Shown: positions 18,468 to 28,772, counted from the first letter of the stretch. The stretch is 64,000 bases of DNA from Pseudomonas silvicola (GCF_026651855.1 NZ_CP093280.1:1156001-1220000); one strand, 5' to 3'. The notes: generated by a model not told the origin, from the sequence alone. Program-made: numbers and translations.

Positions 18468-21400
18468 AAGGAAGCTTCAACCTGTCCGACTGGGCGCTCA
18501 AGCACCAGTCCTTCGTCTGGTACCTGATGTTCGTGGCGTTGCTGATGGGGGTATTTTCCTACCTCAACCTGGGCCGCGAGGAAGACCCCAGCTTCACCAT
18601 CAAGACCATGGTCATCCAGACCCGCTGGCCTGGCGCAACCCAGGACGAAACCCTGCTGCAGGTCACCGACCGCATCGAGAAGAAGCTCGAAGAGCTGGAT
18701 TCGCTGGATTACGTGAAGAGTTACACCCGGCCCGGTGAGTCGACCGTGTTCGTGTACCTGCGCGACACCACCAACGGCAAGGCCATTCCGCAGATCTGGT
18801 ACCAGGTACGCAAGAAGATCGACGACATCCGCAGCAGCTTTCCGCAGGGTATCCAGGGGCCGGCGTTCAACGATGAATTCGGTGACGTGTTCGGTTCCAT
18901 CTACGCCTTCACCGCCGATGGCCTGAGCATGCGCCAGCTGCGCGACTACGTGGAACAGGCCCGGGCCGAGATCCGCCAGGTGCCGGGGCTGGGCAAGGTC
19001 CAATTGATCGGCCAGCAGGACGAGGTGCTCTACCTCAACTTCTCGACCCGCAAGCTGGCCGCCCTGGGTATCGACCAGCGCCAGGTGGTAGAGGCTTTGC
19101 AGAGCCAGAACGCCGTGACCCCCGCCGGAGTCATCGAAGCCGGCCCCGAGCGCATTTCGGTGCGCACCAGCGGCCAGTTCGCTTCCGAGAAAGACCTGGC
19201 GGCGGTGAACCTGCGGCTCAATGACCGGTTCTATCGCCTGGCCGACGTGGCCGATATTCAGCGCGGCTACAGCGACCCGCCCACGCCCATGTTCCGCTAC
19301 AACGGCCAGCCCGCCATTGGCCTTGCCATCGCCATGCGTGACGGCGGCAACATCCAGACCTTCGGCAAGGCGCTGCACCAGCGCATCACCGAGATCACGG
19401 CCGACCTGCCGGTGGGTGTCGGCATCCACAACGTCTCCGACCAGGCGCAGGTGGTGGAAGAGGCCGTGGGCGGCTTCACCAGCGCGTTGTTCGAGGCCGT
19501 TATCATCGTGCTGGTGGTCAGCTTCATCAGCCTGGGCGTGCGTGCCGGGCTGGTGGTGGCGTGTTCCATTCCGCTGGTGCTGGCCATGGTCTTTGTGTTC
19601 ATGGAGTACAGCGGCATCACCATGCAGCGGATCTCCCTGGGCGCCCTGATCATCGCCCTGGGCTTGCTGGTGGACGATGCCATGATCACCGTGGAGATGA
19701 TGGTCACGCGCCTTGAGAAAGGCGAGACCAAGGAGCAGGCCGCCACCTTCGCCTATACGTCCACCGCGTTCCCGATGCTCACCGGTACCCTGGTGACCGT
19801 GGCCGGTTTCGTGCCCATCGGCCTCAATGCCAGCTCCGCGGGTGAGTACACCTTTACCCTGTTCGCCGTGATTGCCGTGGCCATGCTGGTGTCCTGGGGC
19901 GTGGCGGTGCTGTTCGCGCCGGTGCTGGGTGTGCATATCCTCAGCACCAACGTGAAGCCGCACTCCGATGAGCCCGGGCGTATCGGCCGGGCCTTCAACG
20001 GCGGGCTGCTGTGGGCCATGCGCCATCGCTGGCTGACGATCCTGATCACCGTGGGGCTGTTCCTGCTGGCGGTGTTCTGCATGCGCTTTGTGCAGAACCA
20101 GTTTTTTCCGTCTTCCGACCGGCCCGAGGTACTGCTGGAACTCAACCTGCCGCAGAACGCTTCGATCAACGAAACCCGCAAGGCCGTGGACAAGCTGGAA
20201 GCCACGCTCAAGGACGACCCGGACATCGCGCGCTGGAGTACTTACATCGGCCAGGGCGCCATCCGTTTCTACCTGCCCCTGGACCAGCAACTGGAAAACC
20301 CTTACTACGCCCAGTTGGTGATCGTCAGCAAGAGCCTGGAACAGCGCGCCGCATTGATGGACCGGCTGCGCAAGCGCCTGCGCGAGGATTTCGTCGGCAT
20401 CGGCAGCTACGTGCAAACCCTGGAAATGGGCCCGCCGGTGGGCCGGCCGATCCAGTACCGGGTCAGCGGCAAGGACATCGACCAGGTGCGCAAGCACGCC
20501 ATCGACCTGGCGACCCTGCTGGACCAGAACCCGCATATCGGCGAGATCATTTACGACTGGAACGAGCCGGGCAAGGTGCTGCGTATCGACATCGCCCAGG
20601 ACAAGGCTCGGCAGCTGGGGCTGTCATCCGAAGACGTGGCCAAGCTGATGAACAGCATCGTCAGTGGTACGGCGGTGACCCAGGTGAATGATGATATCTA
20701 CCTGATCAACGTGGTGGGCCGGGCGGAGAACGTCGAGCGCGACTCGCCGGAAACCCTGCAGAACCTGCAGATCGTTACCCCCAGCGGGGTCTCCATTCCA
20801 CTGCTGGCGTTCGCCACGGTGCGTTACGAGCTGGAACAGCCGCTGGTGTGGCGGCGTGATCGCCTGCCCACCATCACCATCAAAGCCGCGGTGCGTGACC
20901 AGATCCAGCCCACCGACCTGGTCACCCAGCTCAAGCCCACCATCGAGAAGTTCGCCGACGGCTTGCCCACCGGCTACAAGGTGGCCACCGGCGGGACCGT
21001 GGAGGAGAGTGGCAAGGCCCAGGGGCCGATCGCCCGGGTGGTGCCATTGATGCTGTTTCTGATGGCGACCTTCCTGATGATCCAGCTGCACAGCGTGCAG
21101 AAGATGTTCCTGGTGGCCAGCGTCGCGCCGCTGGGGTTGATCGGCGTGGTAGTGGCGCTGGTGCCGACGGGCACGCCCATGGGCTTCGTGGCGATCCTGG
21201 GGATTCTGGCGTTGATCGGCATCATCATCCGCAACTCGGTGATCCTGGTGACCCAGATCGACGCCTTCGAGCGGGACGGGTATGAGCCATGGGACGCCGT
21301 GGTGGAAGCCACCCAGCACCGTCGCAGGCCAATCCTGCTGACGGCCGCGGCCGCCAGCCTGGGCATGGTCCCCATCGCCCGTGAAGTGTTCTGGGGGCCC

Positions 21401-21511
21401 ATGGCCTACGCCATGATCGGCGGCATCATCAGCGCCACGCTGCTGACCCTGCTGTTCCTGCCGGCGCTTTATGTGGCCTGGTACAAGATCAAGGAACCGC
21501 GCAAGACCTGA
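18464..21511 (+). CDS. RND efflux pump inner-membrane permease (TriC-like)
   Basis: The 1015-residue proton antiporter has the usual two repeated halves with 12 membrane helices and two large periplasmic loops. The essential proton-relay aspartates are in IIALGLLVDDAMITVEMM of helix 4, and the N-terminus FNLSDWALKHQSFVWYLM is typical of this branch of the AcrB family. No outer-membrane channel gene follows, as with TriABC, which recruits a TolC homologue encoded elsewhere. Substrates cannot be inferred; triclosan and solvents are known for relatives. Confidence 0.93.
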   Translation: MKGSFNLSDWALKHQSFVWYLMFVALLMGVFSYLNLGREEDPSFTIKTMVIQTRWPGATQDETLLQVTDRIEKKLEELDSLDYVKSYTRPGESTVFVYLRDTTNGKAIPQIWYQVRKKIDDIRSSFPQGIQGPAFNDEFGDVFGSIYAFTADGLSMRQLRDYVEQARAEIRQVPGLGKVQLIGQQDEVLYLNFSTRKLAALGIDQRQVVEALQSQNAVTPAGVIEAGPERISVRTSGQFASEKDLAAVNLRLNDRFYRLADVADIQRGYSDPPTPMFRYNGQPAIGLAIAMRDGGNIQTFGKALHQRITEITADLPVGVGIHNVSDQAQVVEEAVGGFTSALFEAVIIVLVVSFISLGVRAGLVVACSIPLVLAMVFVFMEYSGITMQRISLGALIIALGLLVDDAMITVEMMVTRLEKGETKEQAATFAYTSTAFPMLTGTLVTVAGFVPIGLNASSAGEYTFTLFAVIAVAMLVSWGVAVLFAPVLGVHILSTNVKPHSDEPGRIGRAFNGGLLWAMRHRWLTILITVGLFLLAVFCMRFVQNQFFPSSDRPEVLLELNLPQNASINETRKAVDKLEATLKDDPDIARWSTYIGQGAIRFYLPLDQQLENPYYAQLVIVSKSLEQRAALMDRLRKRLREDFVGIGSYVQTLEMGPPVGRPIQYRVSGKDIDQVRKHAIDLATLLDQNPHIGEIIYDWNEPGKVLRIDIAQDKARQLGLSSEDVAKLMNSIVSGTAVTQVNDDIYLINVVGRAENVERDSPETLQNLQIVTPSGVSIPLLAFATVRYELEQPLVWRRDRLPTITIKAAVRDQIQPTDLVTQLKPTIEKFADGLPTGYKVATGGTVEESGKAQGPIARVVPLMLFLMATFLMIQLHSVQKMFLVASVAPLGLIGVVVALVPTGTPMGFVAILGILALIGIIIRNSVILVTQIDAFERDGYEPWDAVVEATQHRRRPILLTAAAASLGMVPIAREVFWGPMAYAMIGGIISATLLTLLFLPALYVAWYKIKEPRKT

Positions 21512-21531
21512 TTACGCGGCGAGGCGCAGGC

Positions 21532-22158
21532 TTACGCCTTGCGCCAGACGCTCGCCAACCAAGGCTGCTGTTCACGCGGCAGCCCTGCCGGGCGGTAATA
21601 ATGCTCCAGCTCCGTGAAGCCTGCCTCTGCCAGCACCCGCCGCCAGTTCTCCAGGTCGTGGTAGGCACCGTAACGGGGGCCGTTCCAGCCTTCCTGGTTC
21701 TCGCCCCGGGGGTTGGAGCTGAACAACACGCCGCCAGGCTTGAGCGTGGCATGCAGTTGGCGCAGTACCCGGGGAAGTTCCTGGGTCGGAATGTGAAACA
21801 GCACGGCATTGGCGAAAATACCGTCGAACTGGCCGGCGGGCAGGTCCAGCGCCAGGAAGTTCTGCTGCCACACCTCGCAACCGCTGTCGGCTCGCGCCAT
21901 TTCGGCGAAGCGTTCGCTGCCGTCCAGCCCCGTGGCCGTGTGGCCCAGCGCAGTGAAGGTGCGCAGGTCGCGGCCCGGGCCGCAGCCGAAGTCGAGTATC
22001 CGCGCGGGTGCCGGCACCTGGATATGCCGCAGCAAGGCCTCGATGTTCTGGCTCACATCGTGGTCGCGGGTGCCTTCGCGGAAGCGCTCGGCGGTCTGGT
22101 TGTAGTTGCCCAGCGTCGTCTCGGTGATCTGCTGCAGGGCCTTGGGGTCGAGGGTCAT
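21532..22158 (-). CDS. Class I SAM-dependent methyltransferase
   Basis: The 208-residue protein has the SAM-binding motif ILDFGCGPGRDLRTF (about residues 54-68), GLDGSERFAEMAR as the acidic loop, and FDGIFANAVLFHIP as motif II, typical of the ubiE/tellurite-resistance-like small-molecule methyltransferases. The substrate is unknown. It follows metI by 38 bp on the same strand and may be the last gene of that long sulfur operon, which would put it near thiol or sulfide chemistry; that is inference. Confidence 0.85.
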   Translation of the reverse strand: MTLDPKALQQITETTLGNYNQTAERFREGTRDHDVSQNIEALLRHIQVPAPARILDFGCGPGRDLRTFTALGHTATGLDGSERFAEMARADSGCEVWQQNFLALDLPAGQFDGIFANAVLFHIPTQELPRVLRQLHATLKPGGVLFSSNPRGENQEGWNGPRYGAYHDLENWRRVLAEAGFTELEHYYRPAGLPREQQPWLASVWRKA

Positions 22159-22196
22159 CGCGGTTCGCCAACTGATGGTCTTGCCGCGATGATACC

Positions 22197-22841
22197 TCAG
22201 CGCTTGTTCAACACCTTGGCCAGCCGATCACCGCCAAACTGAATGAACGCCACCAGCACCACCAGCAGCACGATCACGGTGAGCATGAGCTGGCTGTCGA
22301 AACGCTGGTAGCCGTAACGGTAGGCAATATCGCCCAGCCCGCCCGCCCCGATGGCACCGGCCATGGCCGAGGAGTTGATCATGGTCACCAGGGTGATGGT
22401 GAAACCGCCGACGATGCCTGGCCGCGCTTCCGGCAGCAGCACGTGCCAGATGATGTGCCAGCGTCGGCAGCCCATGGCCTGGGCCGCTTCGATCAGGCCG
22501 TGGTCGACCTCACGCAGGCTGACCTCGGCGATGCGTGCGAAGAATGGCGTGGCCGCGATGGTCAGGGGCACCACGGCAGCCCACACCCCATAGGTGGTAC
22601 CGACGATCAGGCGGGTGAGGGGAATCAGCGCCACCATCAGAATCAGAAACGGCACCGAGCGGAACAGGTTGACGAAGCCGCCCAGCAGCCGGTTCAGCGT
22701 GGGTGCCTGGTAGATGCCGCCCTTGCCGCTGGTCACCAGGACAACCGCTAGGGGAATGCCCAGCAGCAGCGCGATCAGCGATGACACGCCCACCATCAGC
22801 AGGGTGTCCAGGGTACCTTGCAAGAGTCGTTCAGCCCACAT
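22197..22841 (-). CDS. metI: Methionine-type ABC transporter permease MetI
   Basis: The 214-residue inner-membrane protein has five predicted helices and the ABC-permease coupling segment [20 protein letters not shown] (EAA motif). The start [21 protein letters not shown] is that of MetI. The frame is open to 22925, but the ATG at 22841 overlaps metN by 11 bp, as expected in this operon. It forms the channel used by MetN and MetQ. Confidence 0.93.
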   Translation of the reverse strand: MWAERLLQGTLDTLLMVGVSSLIALLLGIPLAVVLVTSGKGGIYQAPTLNRLLGGFVNLFRSVPFLILMVALIPLTRLIVGTTYGVWAAVVPLTIAATPFFARIAEVSLREVDHGLIEAAQAMGCRRWHIIWHVLLPEARPGIVGGFTITLVTMINSSAMAGAIGAGGLGDIAYRYGYQRFDSQLMLTVIVLLVVLVAFIQFGGDRLAKVLNKR

Positions 22842-23955
22842 AGCCCAGCACCTCCACACGGTCGGCCCACAAGGCCGCGCGTTCCACCAATTGTTCACGC
22901 CCCAGGGGCGAGTGCGCCACGGCAATCACCAGTTGCCCCAAGGCCCTGCCCTGAATGCGCTCCACGCCACCCTGCAGCAGGCTTACCCGGCCACCCAGGC
23001 TGTGGAACAGGGCGGACAGGTCAGGTTCTTCGCCATCGGTACCGTTCAAACGCAAGCTCAGTACCAGCGCCTCCGTAGGGCATGCTTGCTGTGGGTGCAG
23101 GCGCGCTTGCAGCTCGGCCGGCACCCCGTGCTGCAGCGGGGCCAGCAGGGTCTTGCTGACCTCATGTCGTGGGTCGCCGAACACCTGCCACACCGGGCCC
23201 TGTTCGACCACCTGGCCTTGCTCCAGCACAACCACACGGTCACAGATATCGCGGATCACCGCCATTTCATGGGTGATGAGGATGACGGTCAGGCCCAGGC
23301 GCCGGTTGATGTCGCGCAACAGCGCCAGGATCGACTCGGTGGTTTCCGGGTCCAGTGCGGAAGTCGCCTCGTCGCACAGCAGAATCTGCGGGTCGTGCAC
23401 CAGCGCCCGGGCAATGCCCACCCGCTGTTTCTGCCCGCCAGACAACTGCGCCGGGTAGACGTGGTGCTTGTCGGCCAAGCCGACCAGTTCGAGCAATTCG
23501 GTGACCTTGCGATGCCGCGCACCCTGCTCCACGCCGGCTACCTTCAGCGGCAACTCGACGTTCTGCCACACGGTCTTGGCTGACATCAGGTTGAAATGCT
23601 GGAAGATCATGCCGATGCGTCGGCGCAGTTGCACCAGGCGGTCTTCGTCGAATTCGCCGATGTCCACCTGGTCGATCAGCACTCGGCCGCTGCTGGGTTG
23701 CTCCAGGCGGTTGATGGTGCGGATCAGCGACGACTTGCCAGCGCCACTGCGGCCAATGATGCCGAAAATCTCGCCGCGCTGGATGCTCAGGTCAATGCCG
23801 TGCAGGGCCTGCACGGGCCCCTCCTGGCCCTGGTAGGTCTTGCCCACACCGATGAAGCGCACGTGGGCGTTGGCCAGTTCCGGGTGAAGCTGCGTGCGTT
23901 CGGCGTTGGTCGGGGGGGCAGGTGTACTGTCAGGCAGGCGCTGGGCTTGGCTCAT
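22831..23955 (-). CDS. metN: Methionine-type ABC transporter ATP-binding protein MetN
   Basis: The 374-residue ATPase shows Walker [11 protein letters not shown], signature LSGGQKQR, Walker [14 protein letters not shown] and the switch His in VILITHEMA. The C-terminal about 100 residues correspond to the NIL regulatory domain that binds methionine in E. coli. An N-terminal extension of about 30 residues ([20 protein letters not shown]) is not common to all family members. The ATG at 23955 lies 2 bp after the metQ stop. Confidence 0.93.
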   Translation of the reverse strand: MSQAQRLPDSTPAPPTNAERTQLHPELANAHVRFIGVGKTYQGQEGPVQALHGIDLSIQRGEIFGIIGRSGAGKSSLIRTINRLEQPSSGRVLIDQVDIGEFDEDRLVQLRRRIGMIFQHFNLMSAKTVWQNVELPLKVAGVEQGARHRKVTELLELVGLADKHHVYPAQLSGGQKQRVGIARALVHDPQILLCDEATSALDPETTESILALLRDINRRLGLTVILITHEMAVIRDICDRVVVLEQGQVVEQGPVWQVFGDPRHEVSKTLLAPLQHGVPAELQARLHPQQACPTEALVLSLRLNGTDGEEPDLSALFHSLGGRVSLLQGGVERIQGRALGQLVIAVAHSPLGREQLVERAALWADRVEVLGYVG

Positions 23956-23957
23956 GG

Positions 23958-24749
23958 TCAACGCCCCCAGCCGGTCTGGTAGAGCTTGCCATAGGTCTTG
24001 TCCAGGGCTGCACGCACCACGGGCGAGTGCTGGTAGATATCAATGAACCTGGCCAGGCGTGGGTCATCCTTGCTCTTGGGTTGAATCACGAACTGGATGA
24101 CGTATTCGGGGTGGTCGACGCCGTCGAACAGCAACGCCGACTCGGCGTCGAAGGTCTTGGCCAGGCGGATGTAGGCGGGGTAACCCTGCACCAGGTCGGC
24201 ATCGTCGTAGGCCCGCACCAGTTGCACGGCTTCCACCTGCAGCAGTTTCAGGTGCTTGGGGTTGGCGGTGATATCGTCTTCGGTGGCCTTGTAGCCCACG
24301 CCTGGCTTGAGGGTGATCAGCCCGGCCTTGGCCAGCAATTGCAGGCCACGGCCGCTGTTGATGGGGTCGTTGGCGATGGCCACGGTGGCACCGTCAGGCA
24401 GCTCGGCGAAGCTTTTGTACTTTTTCGAGTAGAGGCCCACGTTGTTGATGATGCCCGGGGCGTAGGGCACCAGGTCGAAACCGGCCGCGGCCTTGGCGTT
24501 TTCCAGGAAGGGAATGTGCTGGAAGTAGTTCACGTCGATGTCGCCGGCGGCGAGGCTGACGTTGGGGGCGATCCAGTCGGTGAACTCCACCAACTGGACT
24601 TTCAGGCCCTGTTTGTCGGCTTCGGACACGGCGGCTTCCAGGGGAATGGCGAAGGCGGCGGTGGTGCCGACTTTCAGCGGCGCGTCGGCGGCCTGGGCCA
24701 GGCCGGTAGCCAGGCCCAGGGTGAGCAGCAAGGTGGCGATCTTTTTCAT
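23958..24749 (-). CDS. metQ: MetQ/NlpA-family substrate-binding protein of the metNI transporter
   Basis: The 263-residue protein has a signal peptide ([19 protein letters not shown]) and family motifs [20 protein letters not shown] and [19 protein letters not shown], with the ligand loop [19 protein letters not shown]. It lacks a lipobox. Unlike a simple methionine system it lies directly after a flavin monooxygenase and two SfnB-type genes, suggesting the imported compound is an organosulfur substrate that is then oxidised. Confidence 0.92.
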   Translation of the reverse strand: MKKIATLLLTLGLATGLAQAADAPLKVGTTAAFAIPLEAAVSEADKQGLKVQLVEFTDWIAPNVSLAAGDIDVNYFQHIPFLENAKAAAGFDLVPYAPGIINNVGLYSKKYKSFAELPDGATVAIANDPINSGRGLQLLAKAGLITLKPGVGYKATEDDITANPKHLKLLQVEAVQLVRAYDDADLVQGYPAYIRLAKTFDAESALLFDGVDHPEYVIQFVIQPKSKDDPRLARFIDIYQHSPVVRAALDKTYGKLYQTGWGR

Positions 24750-24847
24750 GTTGGTCGTCCAATGCGATACGGTTTGGCCTGGTTCCGTGTGGGGCCAGGC
24801 AGCGCGCGATACCTGGCATCCCGCGGCGTTGCGTTCATGCGCCCGGA

Positions 24848-26209
24848 TCAGGCGGTCAGGTGTCTGAATTCGTTGGCGATGTGGCGCTGGGGTAGCCGCG
24901 CGCCTTGCTCGAACAGCTTCTGGCGCAGTGGCCCTTCGGCGTACTCGGTTTTGTAGCGCCCACGGCGTTGCAGCTCCGGTACCACCAGGTCGATGAAGTC
25001 CACATAGCTTTCCGGGGTCACGGTGCGCGCCAGGTTGAAGCCGTCCAGGCCGGTCTCGTCGAGCCAGGCAATCAGTTCGTCCGCCACCTGTTGCGGCGAG
25101 CCCACCAGGGTGATGTAGCGCCCGCCCAGGGCGTGCTGGTCGAGCAGCTTGCGGCGGGTCCAGTCGTTGTTCTGCAAGTGCTTGGTGGCCGATTGAATGG
25201 CGTTGCTTTTCACGTACTGAATGGGCTCGTCCAGCTCGTATTGGGCGAAGTCGATGGCTGTGGAACTGGCGAAATGCGCGACGCCGGCTTCGGCACTGGC
25301 GTATTCCAGGTACTCGGCATGCTTGGCGCGAGCCGCTTCTTCGGTGGCGGCGACGATCACCGTCAGGCCCATGAACACCTTCACGTCGTCGGCCTGGCGC
25401 CCGGCGGCCACGGCACTGGCGCGTACCTTGTCGACCTGGGCGCGGGTGCTGGCCTTGTTCTGGCCGCTGATGAACACACACTCGGCATGGCGCCCGGCGA
25501 ACAGCAGGCCGCGGTCCGACGCACCCGCCTGGAACAGCACCGGCGTGCGCTGTGGCGAAGGCTCGCACAGGTGGTACCTCTCCACCTGGTAGAACTCGCC
25601 CTGGTGGCGAACCTTGCGGACCTTGCCCGGCTCGGCGTAAACGCGGCGCGCCGGATCGTTGGCCACCGCATCGTCGGCCCAGCTGCCTTCCCACAGCTTG
25701 TACAGCACTTGCAGGTACTCGTCGGCCTGGTCGTAGCGGCGGTCGTGCTCCACCTGCTCGCTCAGGCCCATGGCCTTGGCGGCGCTGTCCAGGTAGCCGG
25801 TAACGATATTCCAGCCCACCCGGCCGCGGCTCAGGTGGTCCAGGGTCGACATGCGTCGGGCAAACAGATAGGGCGGTTCATAGGTGAGGTTGGCGGTCAG
25901 GCCGAACCCCAGGTGCCTTGTCACCGCGGCCATGGCCGAGACCAGCAGCAGCGGGTCGTTGACCGGCAACTGGATGGACTCGCGCAGTGGTACGTCGATG
26001 CTGTTCTGGTAGACGTCGTACACACCGACGATATCGGCGATGAACAGGCCGTCGAACAGGCCTCGTTCCAGGGTCTGGGCCAGCTCGGTCCAGTACTCGA
26101 GGGTCTTGTACTGGGTGGAGGTGTCCCGCGGGTGGGTCCAGAGGCCGTGGTTGATGTGCCCGACGCAGTTCATGTTGAAGGCATTGAGCAGGATTTTCTT
26201 CGCGGTCAT
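24848..26209 (-). CDS. NtaA/SnaA/DszA-type FMN-dependent monooxygenase
   Basis: The 453-residue enzyme belongs to the luciferase-like class that uses FMNH2 from a separate reductase to oxidise sulfur or nitrogen compounds. The family start is seen in ILLNAFNMNCVGHINHGLWTHP, and internal landmarks are LTYEPPYLFARRMSTLDHLS, GRVGWNIVTGYLDSAAKAMG, and VLFQAGASDRG. Its closest characterised types are DszA and nitrilotriacetate monooxygenase. The ATG overlaps the preceding SfnB stop by one base (TGATG). The substrate is unknown; a sulfone or sulfonate is likely from context. Confidence 0.9.
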   Translation of the reverse strand: MTAKKILLNAFNMNCVGHINHGLWTHPRDTSTQYKTLEYWTELAQTLERGLFDGLFIADIVGVYDVYQNSIDVPLRESIQLPVNDPLLLVSAMAAVTRHLGFGLTANLTYEPPYLFARRMSTLDHLSRGRVGWNIVTGYLDSAAKAMGLSEQVEHDRRYDQADEYLQVLYKLWEGSWADDAVANDPARRVYAEPGKVRKVRHQGEFYQVERYHLCEPSPQRTPVLFQAGASDRGLLFAGRHAECVFISGQNKASTRAQVDKVRASAVAAGRQADDVKVFMGLTVIVAATEEAARAKHAEYLEYASAEAGVAHFASSTAIDFAQYELDEPIQYVKSNAIQSATKHLQNNDWTRRKLLDQHALGGRYITLVGSPQQVADELIAWLDETGLDGFNLARTVTPESYVDFIDLVVPELQRRGRYKTEYAEGPLRQKLFEQGARLPQRHIANEFRHLTA

Positions 26210-27414
26210 CAGATGGTCCCCCGCAGCGGCGGCTTCTCGTCGTTGAGGTAGTAGTTGCCGATGGCGTGGTACTTCCAGCGCACCGGGTCGTGCAGGGTGT
26301 GCACCCGGGCATTGCGCCAGTGGCGGTCCAGGCCATGCTCGGCGAGGGTGGCTTGGCTGCCGGCCAGCTCGAACAAGGTGGAACCGGCGGCCAGCGAAAT
26401 TTCGGTGCTGATGGCGCGGGCCTCGGCCACGGCGATGGAGGCGGCCGCCACGCTGTCGGCGGTGCTCTGCACCTGGGCGCGGTCCAGGTACTCACCGGCG
26501 CGCTCCAGCAGGGCCTCAGCGGCGTGCAGGCGGATGGCCAGGTGGCCGATGGTCTTCAGGCTCAACGGGTCGTCCACAGCTTTCTCGATGCCGGAGTCGA
26601 TCCACGGCCGGGTGCGAGTGCGCACGAAATGCAAGGCGTCCTCGTAGGCCGCGCGGGCGATGCCAGTGTCGATGGCGGCATGGAGTATCTGCGCCAGCGG
26701 GCCTACCGGGGTAGGGCGTTCGAAGGCGGTCTGGAAGGGAACCACGTCGCGGGCCTCCACGTAGACATTGTCGAACACCACTGAACCGCTGCCCGTGGTG
26801 CGCTGGCCGAAGCCACTCCAGTCGTCGATCACTTCCAGGCCCGCGCTGGCCCGGGGTACGAAGGCCAACTGCTGCACACCTTGCTCGTCCACCACCGAGG
26901 TGGGGATGCGCTGGGCATACAGGGCGCCGGTGGCGTAGAACTTGCGGCCGTTGATGCGGTAGCCATCGCCGTCACGGCTCAGGCGAGTGGTGCGGTCGTG
27001 GGCCGTCCTGGTGCCCAGTTCCGCCAGGGCATTGCCGAAACGCTGCCCGGCCAGCACCTCGGCGTACAGGCGCTGCTGCTGTTCAGGGCTGCCGTTGACC
27101 CGCAGCACTTCCAGGGCGTAATAGTGATTTTGCGGGATCTGCCCCAGCGAGGCATCGGCCTGAGCAATCAGGGCCACGACCTGGGCCAGGGTGACGTTGG
27201 ACACCCCAGCACCGCCAAAGGCTTTCGGCACGCTGATGCCCCATAGGCCCGAGCGGCTGAACAGCGCCAGTTCGTCGTGGGGCAGGCGCCGCTCGCGGTC
27301 GCGCGCAATGCTGTCCTGGCGCAGCGTTTGAGCCAGCGCGCGGGCCACGTCCAGGGCCTGGTCATCGGACTGGATAAGGGCCACCGGCCCCAGGTTGGGG
27401 GTGAATGCGTTCAT
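26209..27414 (-). CDS. SfnB-family (acyl-CoA dehydrogenase-like) sulfur acquisition oxidoreductase
   Basis: The 401-residue flavoprotein has the acyl-CoA dehydrogenase fold of the DszC/SfnB group, which uses reduced flavin for oxygenation or desaturation rather than acyl-CoA. Landmarks are ARDRERRLPHDELALFSRSG, GQIPQNHYYALEVLRVNG, DGYRINGRKFYATGALYA and the C-terminal RHWRNARVHTLHDPVRWKYH. The frame is open upstream to 27546, but the ATG at 27414 matches its neighbour's start. It follows a paralogue by 20 bp and overlaps the monooxygenase start. Confidence 0.9.
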   Translation of the reverse strand: MNAFTPNLGPVALIQSDDQALDVARALAQTLRQDSIARDRERRLPHDELALFSRSGLWGISVPKAFGGAGVSNVTLAQVVALIAQADASLGQIPQNHYYALEVLRVNGSPEQQQRLYAEVLAGQRFGNALAELGTRTAHDRTTRLSRDGDGYRINGRKFYATGALYAQRIPTSVVDEQGVQQLAFVPRASAGLEVIDDWSGFGQRTTGSGSVVFDNVYVEARDVVPFQTAFERPTPVGPLAQILHAAIDTGIARAAYEDALHFVRTRTRPWIDSGIEKAVDDPLSLKTIGHLAIRLHAAEALLERAGEYLDRAQVQSTADSVAAASIAVAEARAISTEISLAAGSTLFELAGSQATLAEHGLDRHWRNARVHTLHDPVRWKYHAIGNYYLNDEKPPLRGTI

Positions 27415-27434
27415 TGCGTTCTCCAGTGGTCTGG

Positions 27435-28670
27435 TCAAATCCAGGAATGGCGTGCAGGGCGGCTGCCGTTCAGGTGGTAGGCGCCCACCGCGTGGTATTT
27501 CCAGCGCACCGGGTCGTGCAGGGTGTGCACCCGGGCGTTGCGCCAATGGCGGTCGAGGTTGAATTCGGCAAGGGTGGCGCGGCTGCCGGCCAGTTCCAGC
27601 AGCTTCTCGCTGGCCAGCAGGGCGATTTCGGTGGTCAGCACCTTGGCCTCGGCCACGGCAATGGAGGCAACGGCGGCAGCGTCGGCGTCGATGACCCCGG
27701 TGCTGATCCGGTCCAGCACCTGCCCGGCTTTGCGCAGCAGGGCCTGGGCGGCGTGCAGTTCGAGCGTGAGGCGGCCGATGTCGGCGATCACGTACAGGTC
27801 ATCGCTGGCGCGTTCCACGTTGGCGTCGACCCAGGGGCGCGCGCGCTCGCGGACAAAGGCGATGGCATCGTCGATGGCACCTTCGGCAATGCCTGCATCG
27901 ATGGCGGCCTGGATCAGTTGCGAGACGGCGCCCTGCAGGGTCGGGGTATCAGCGGCGCGCCAGGTGTGCACCACCAGTTCCGCGGCTACGGGCACGTTCT
28001 CCAGCAACACGGTGCCGCTGGCAGTGGTGCGCTGGCCGAAACCGGACCAGTCGTCGACGATGCGCAAGCCAGCGCTGCCCCGGGGCACGAAGGCAAGCAC
28101 CTGGCGGCCATCCTCGTCCAAGGCTTTCACTGCCACCCAATGGGCGAAGAGGGCGCCGGTGGAATAGAATTTCTGGCCGTTGATGACATAGCCGTCGCCC
28201 TGGCGGGTAATGCGCGCCTTGATTTCCAGGGTGTTGCGCGTGCCTTTTTCCGGGCCCGCGTTGCCGATGCGTGCGCCTTGCAGCACCGAACCGAACAGCT
28301 GCTGTTGCTGAGCTTCGGTGGCTACGCCCGCCAGCGTGTGCAGCAGGCCGAACTGGTTCTGCGGAATTTGCCCCAGCGCCGGGTCGGCAGCGGAGATGAT
28401 GCGGAACACGTCGGCGATGGTGACGAATGAAAGTTGTGGCCCACCGAAGCGGCGGGGAATGGAAATGCTCCCCAGGCCGCTGCGACTGAATTGTTCGAGC
28501 TCGGCCCAAGGCAGCTGCCGCTCACGGTCGCGGGTGGCGGCACCGTTTCGGGCAAGGGCGGCCAGTTCACGGGCGGCCGCCAGGGCCTCGGCGTCGCTGC
28601 CCAGCACGTGGGCGGGCAGCAGCGGTGGAGGGGTGTCCAGATCCGACTGGATATCGTTGTTGCTGACCAT
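27435..28670 (-). CDS. SfnB-family sulfur acquisition oxidoreductase, second copy
   Basis: The 411-residue paralogue of the next gene shares ATRDRERQLPWAELEQFSRSG, GQIPQNQFGLLHTLAG, DGYVINGQKFYSTGALFAH and RHWRNARVHTLHDPVRWKYH, but the two differ widely elsewhere, so the duplication is old. Enzymes of this group act on sulfur compounds such as dimethylsulfone derivatives under sulfate limitation. It is the first gene of a minus-strand series sfnB-sfnB-monooxygenase-metQ-metN-metI. The promoter must lie in 28671-28772. Confidence 0.9.
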   Translation of the reverse strand: MVSNNDIQSDLDTPPPLLPAHVLGSDAEALAAARELAALARNGAATRDRERQLPWAELEQFSRSGLGSISIPRRFGGPQLSFVTIADVFRIISAADPALGQIPQNQFGLLHTLAGVATEAQQQQLFGSVLQGARIGNAGPEKGTRNTLEIKARITRQGDGYVINGQKFYSTGALFAHWVAVKALDEDGRQVLAFVPRGSAGLRIVDDWSGFGQRTTASGTVLLENVPVAAELVVHTWRAADTPTLQGAVSQLIQAAIDAGIAEGAIDDAIAFVRERARPWVDANVERASDDLYVIADIGRLTLELHAAQALLRKAGQVLDRISTGVIDADAAAVASIAVAEAKVLTTEIALLASEKLLELAGSRATLAEFNLDRHWRNARVHTLHDPVRWKYHAVGAYHLNGSRPARHSWI

Positions 28671-28722
28671 ACCGTCCTCACGTCATGAATAGCGCCGCGT
28701 TGTCGCGGCGGAAAATGCGCTG

Positions 28723-28737
28723 GTCCGGTGGTCCGGT
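28723..28737. promoter_or_regulatory. Leader motif shared with another sulfur gene
   Basis: GTCCGGTGGTCCGGT lies about 52 bp upstream of the sfnB start; the same 15 bases lie at 49154-49168, about 48 bp upstream of an orphan sulfonate-binding protein on the same strand. The AT-rich stretch 28740-28775 just beyond is the likely promoter or CysB-type activator site. Confidence 0.4.
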
Positions 28738-28772
28738 TCATATACCCTAATCGTGTATAAATTTTAAATATA

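Noticed and set aside
18308..20536. 742-residue open frame antisense to the RND pump gene
   Set aside because: Same shadow effect; rich in His, Gln and Asp from antisense reading of a real permease. No start signal or domain.
16309..21511. Frameshifted or split single adaptor in the efflux operon
   Set aside because: Both adaptor genes are full length with their own lipobox and lipoyl halves; two adaptors per pump is a known arrangement (TriABC).
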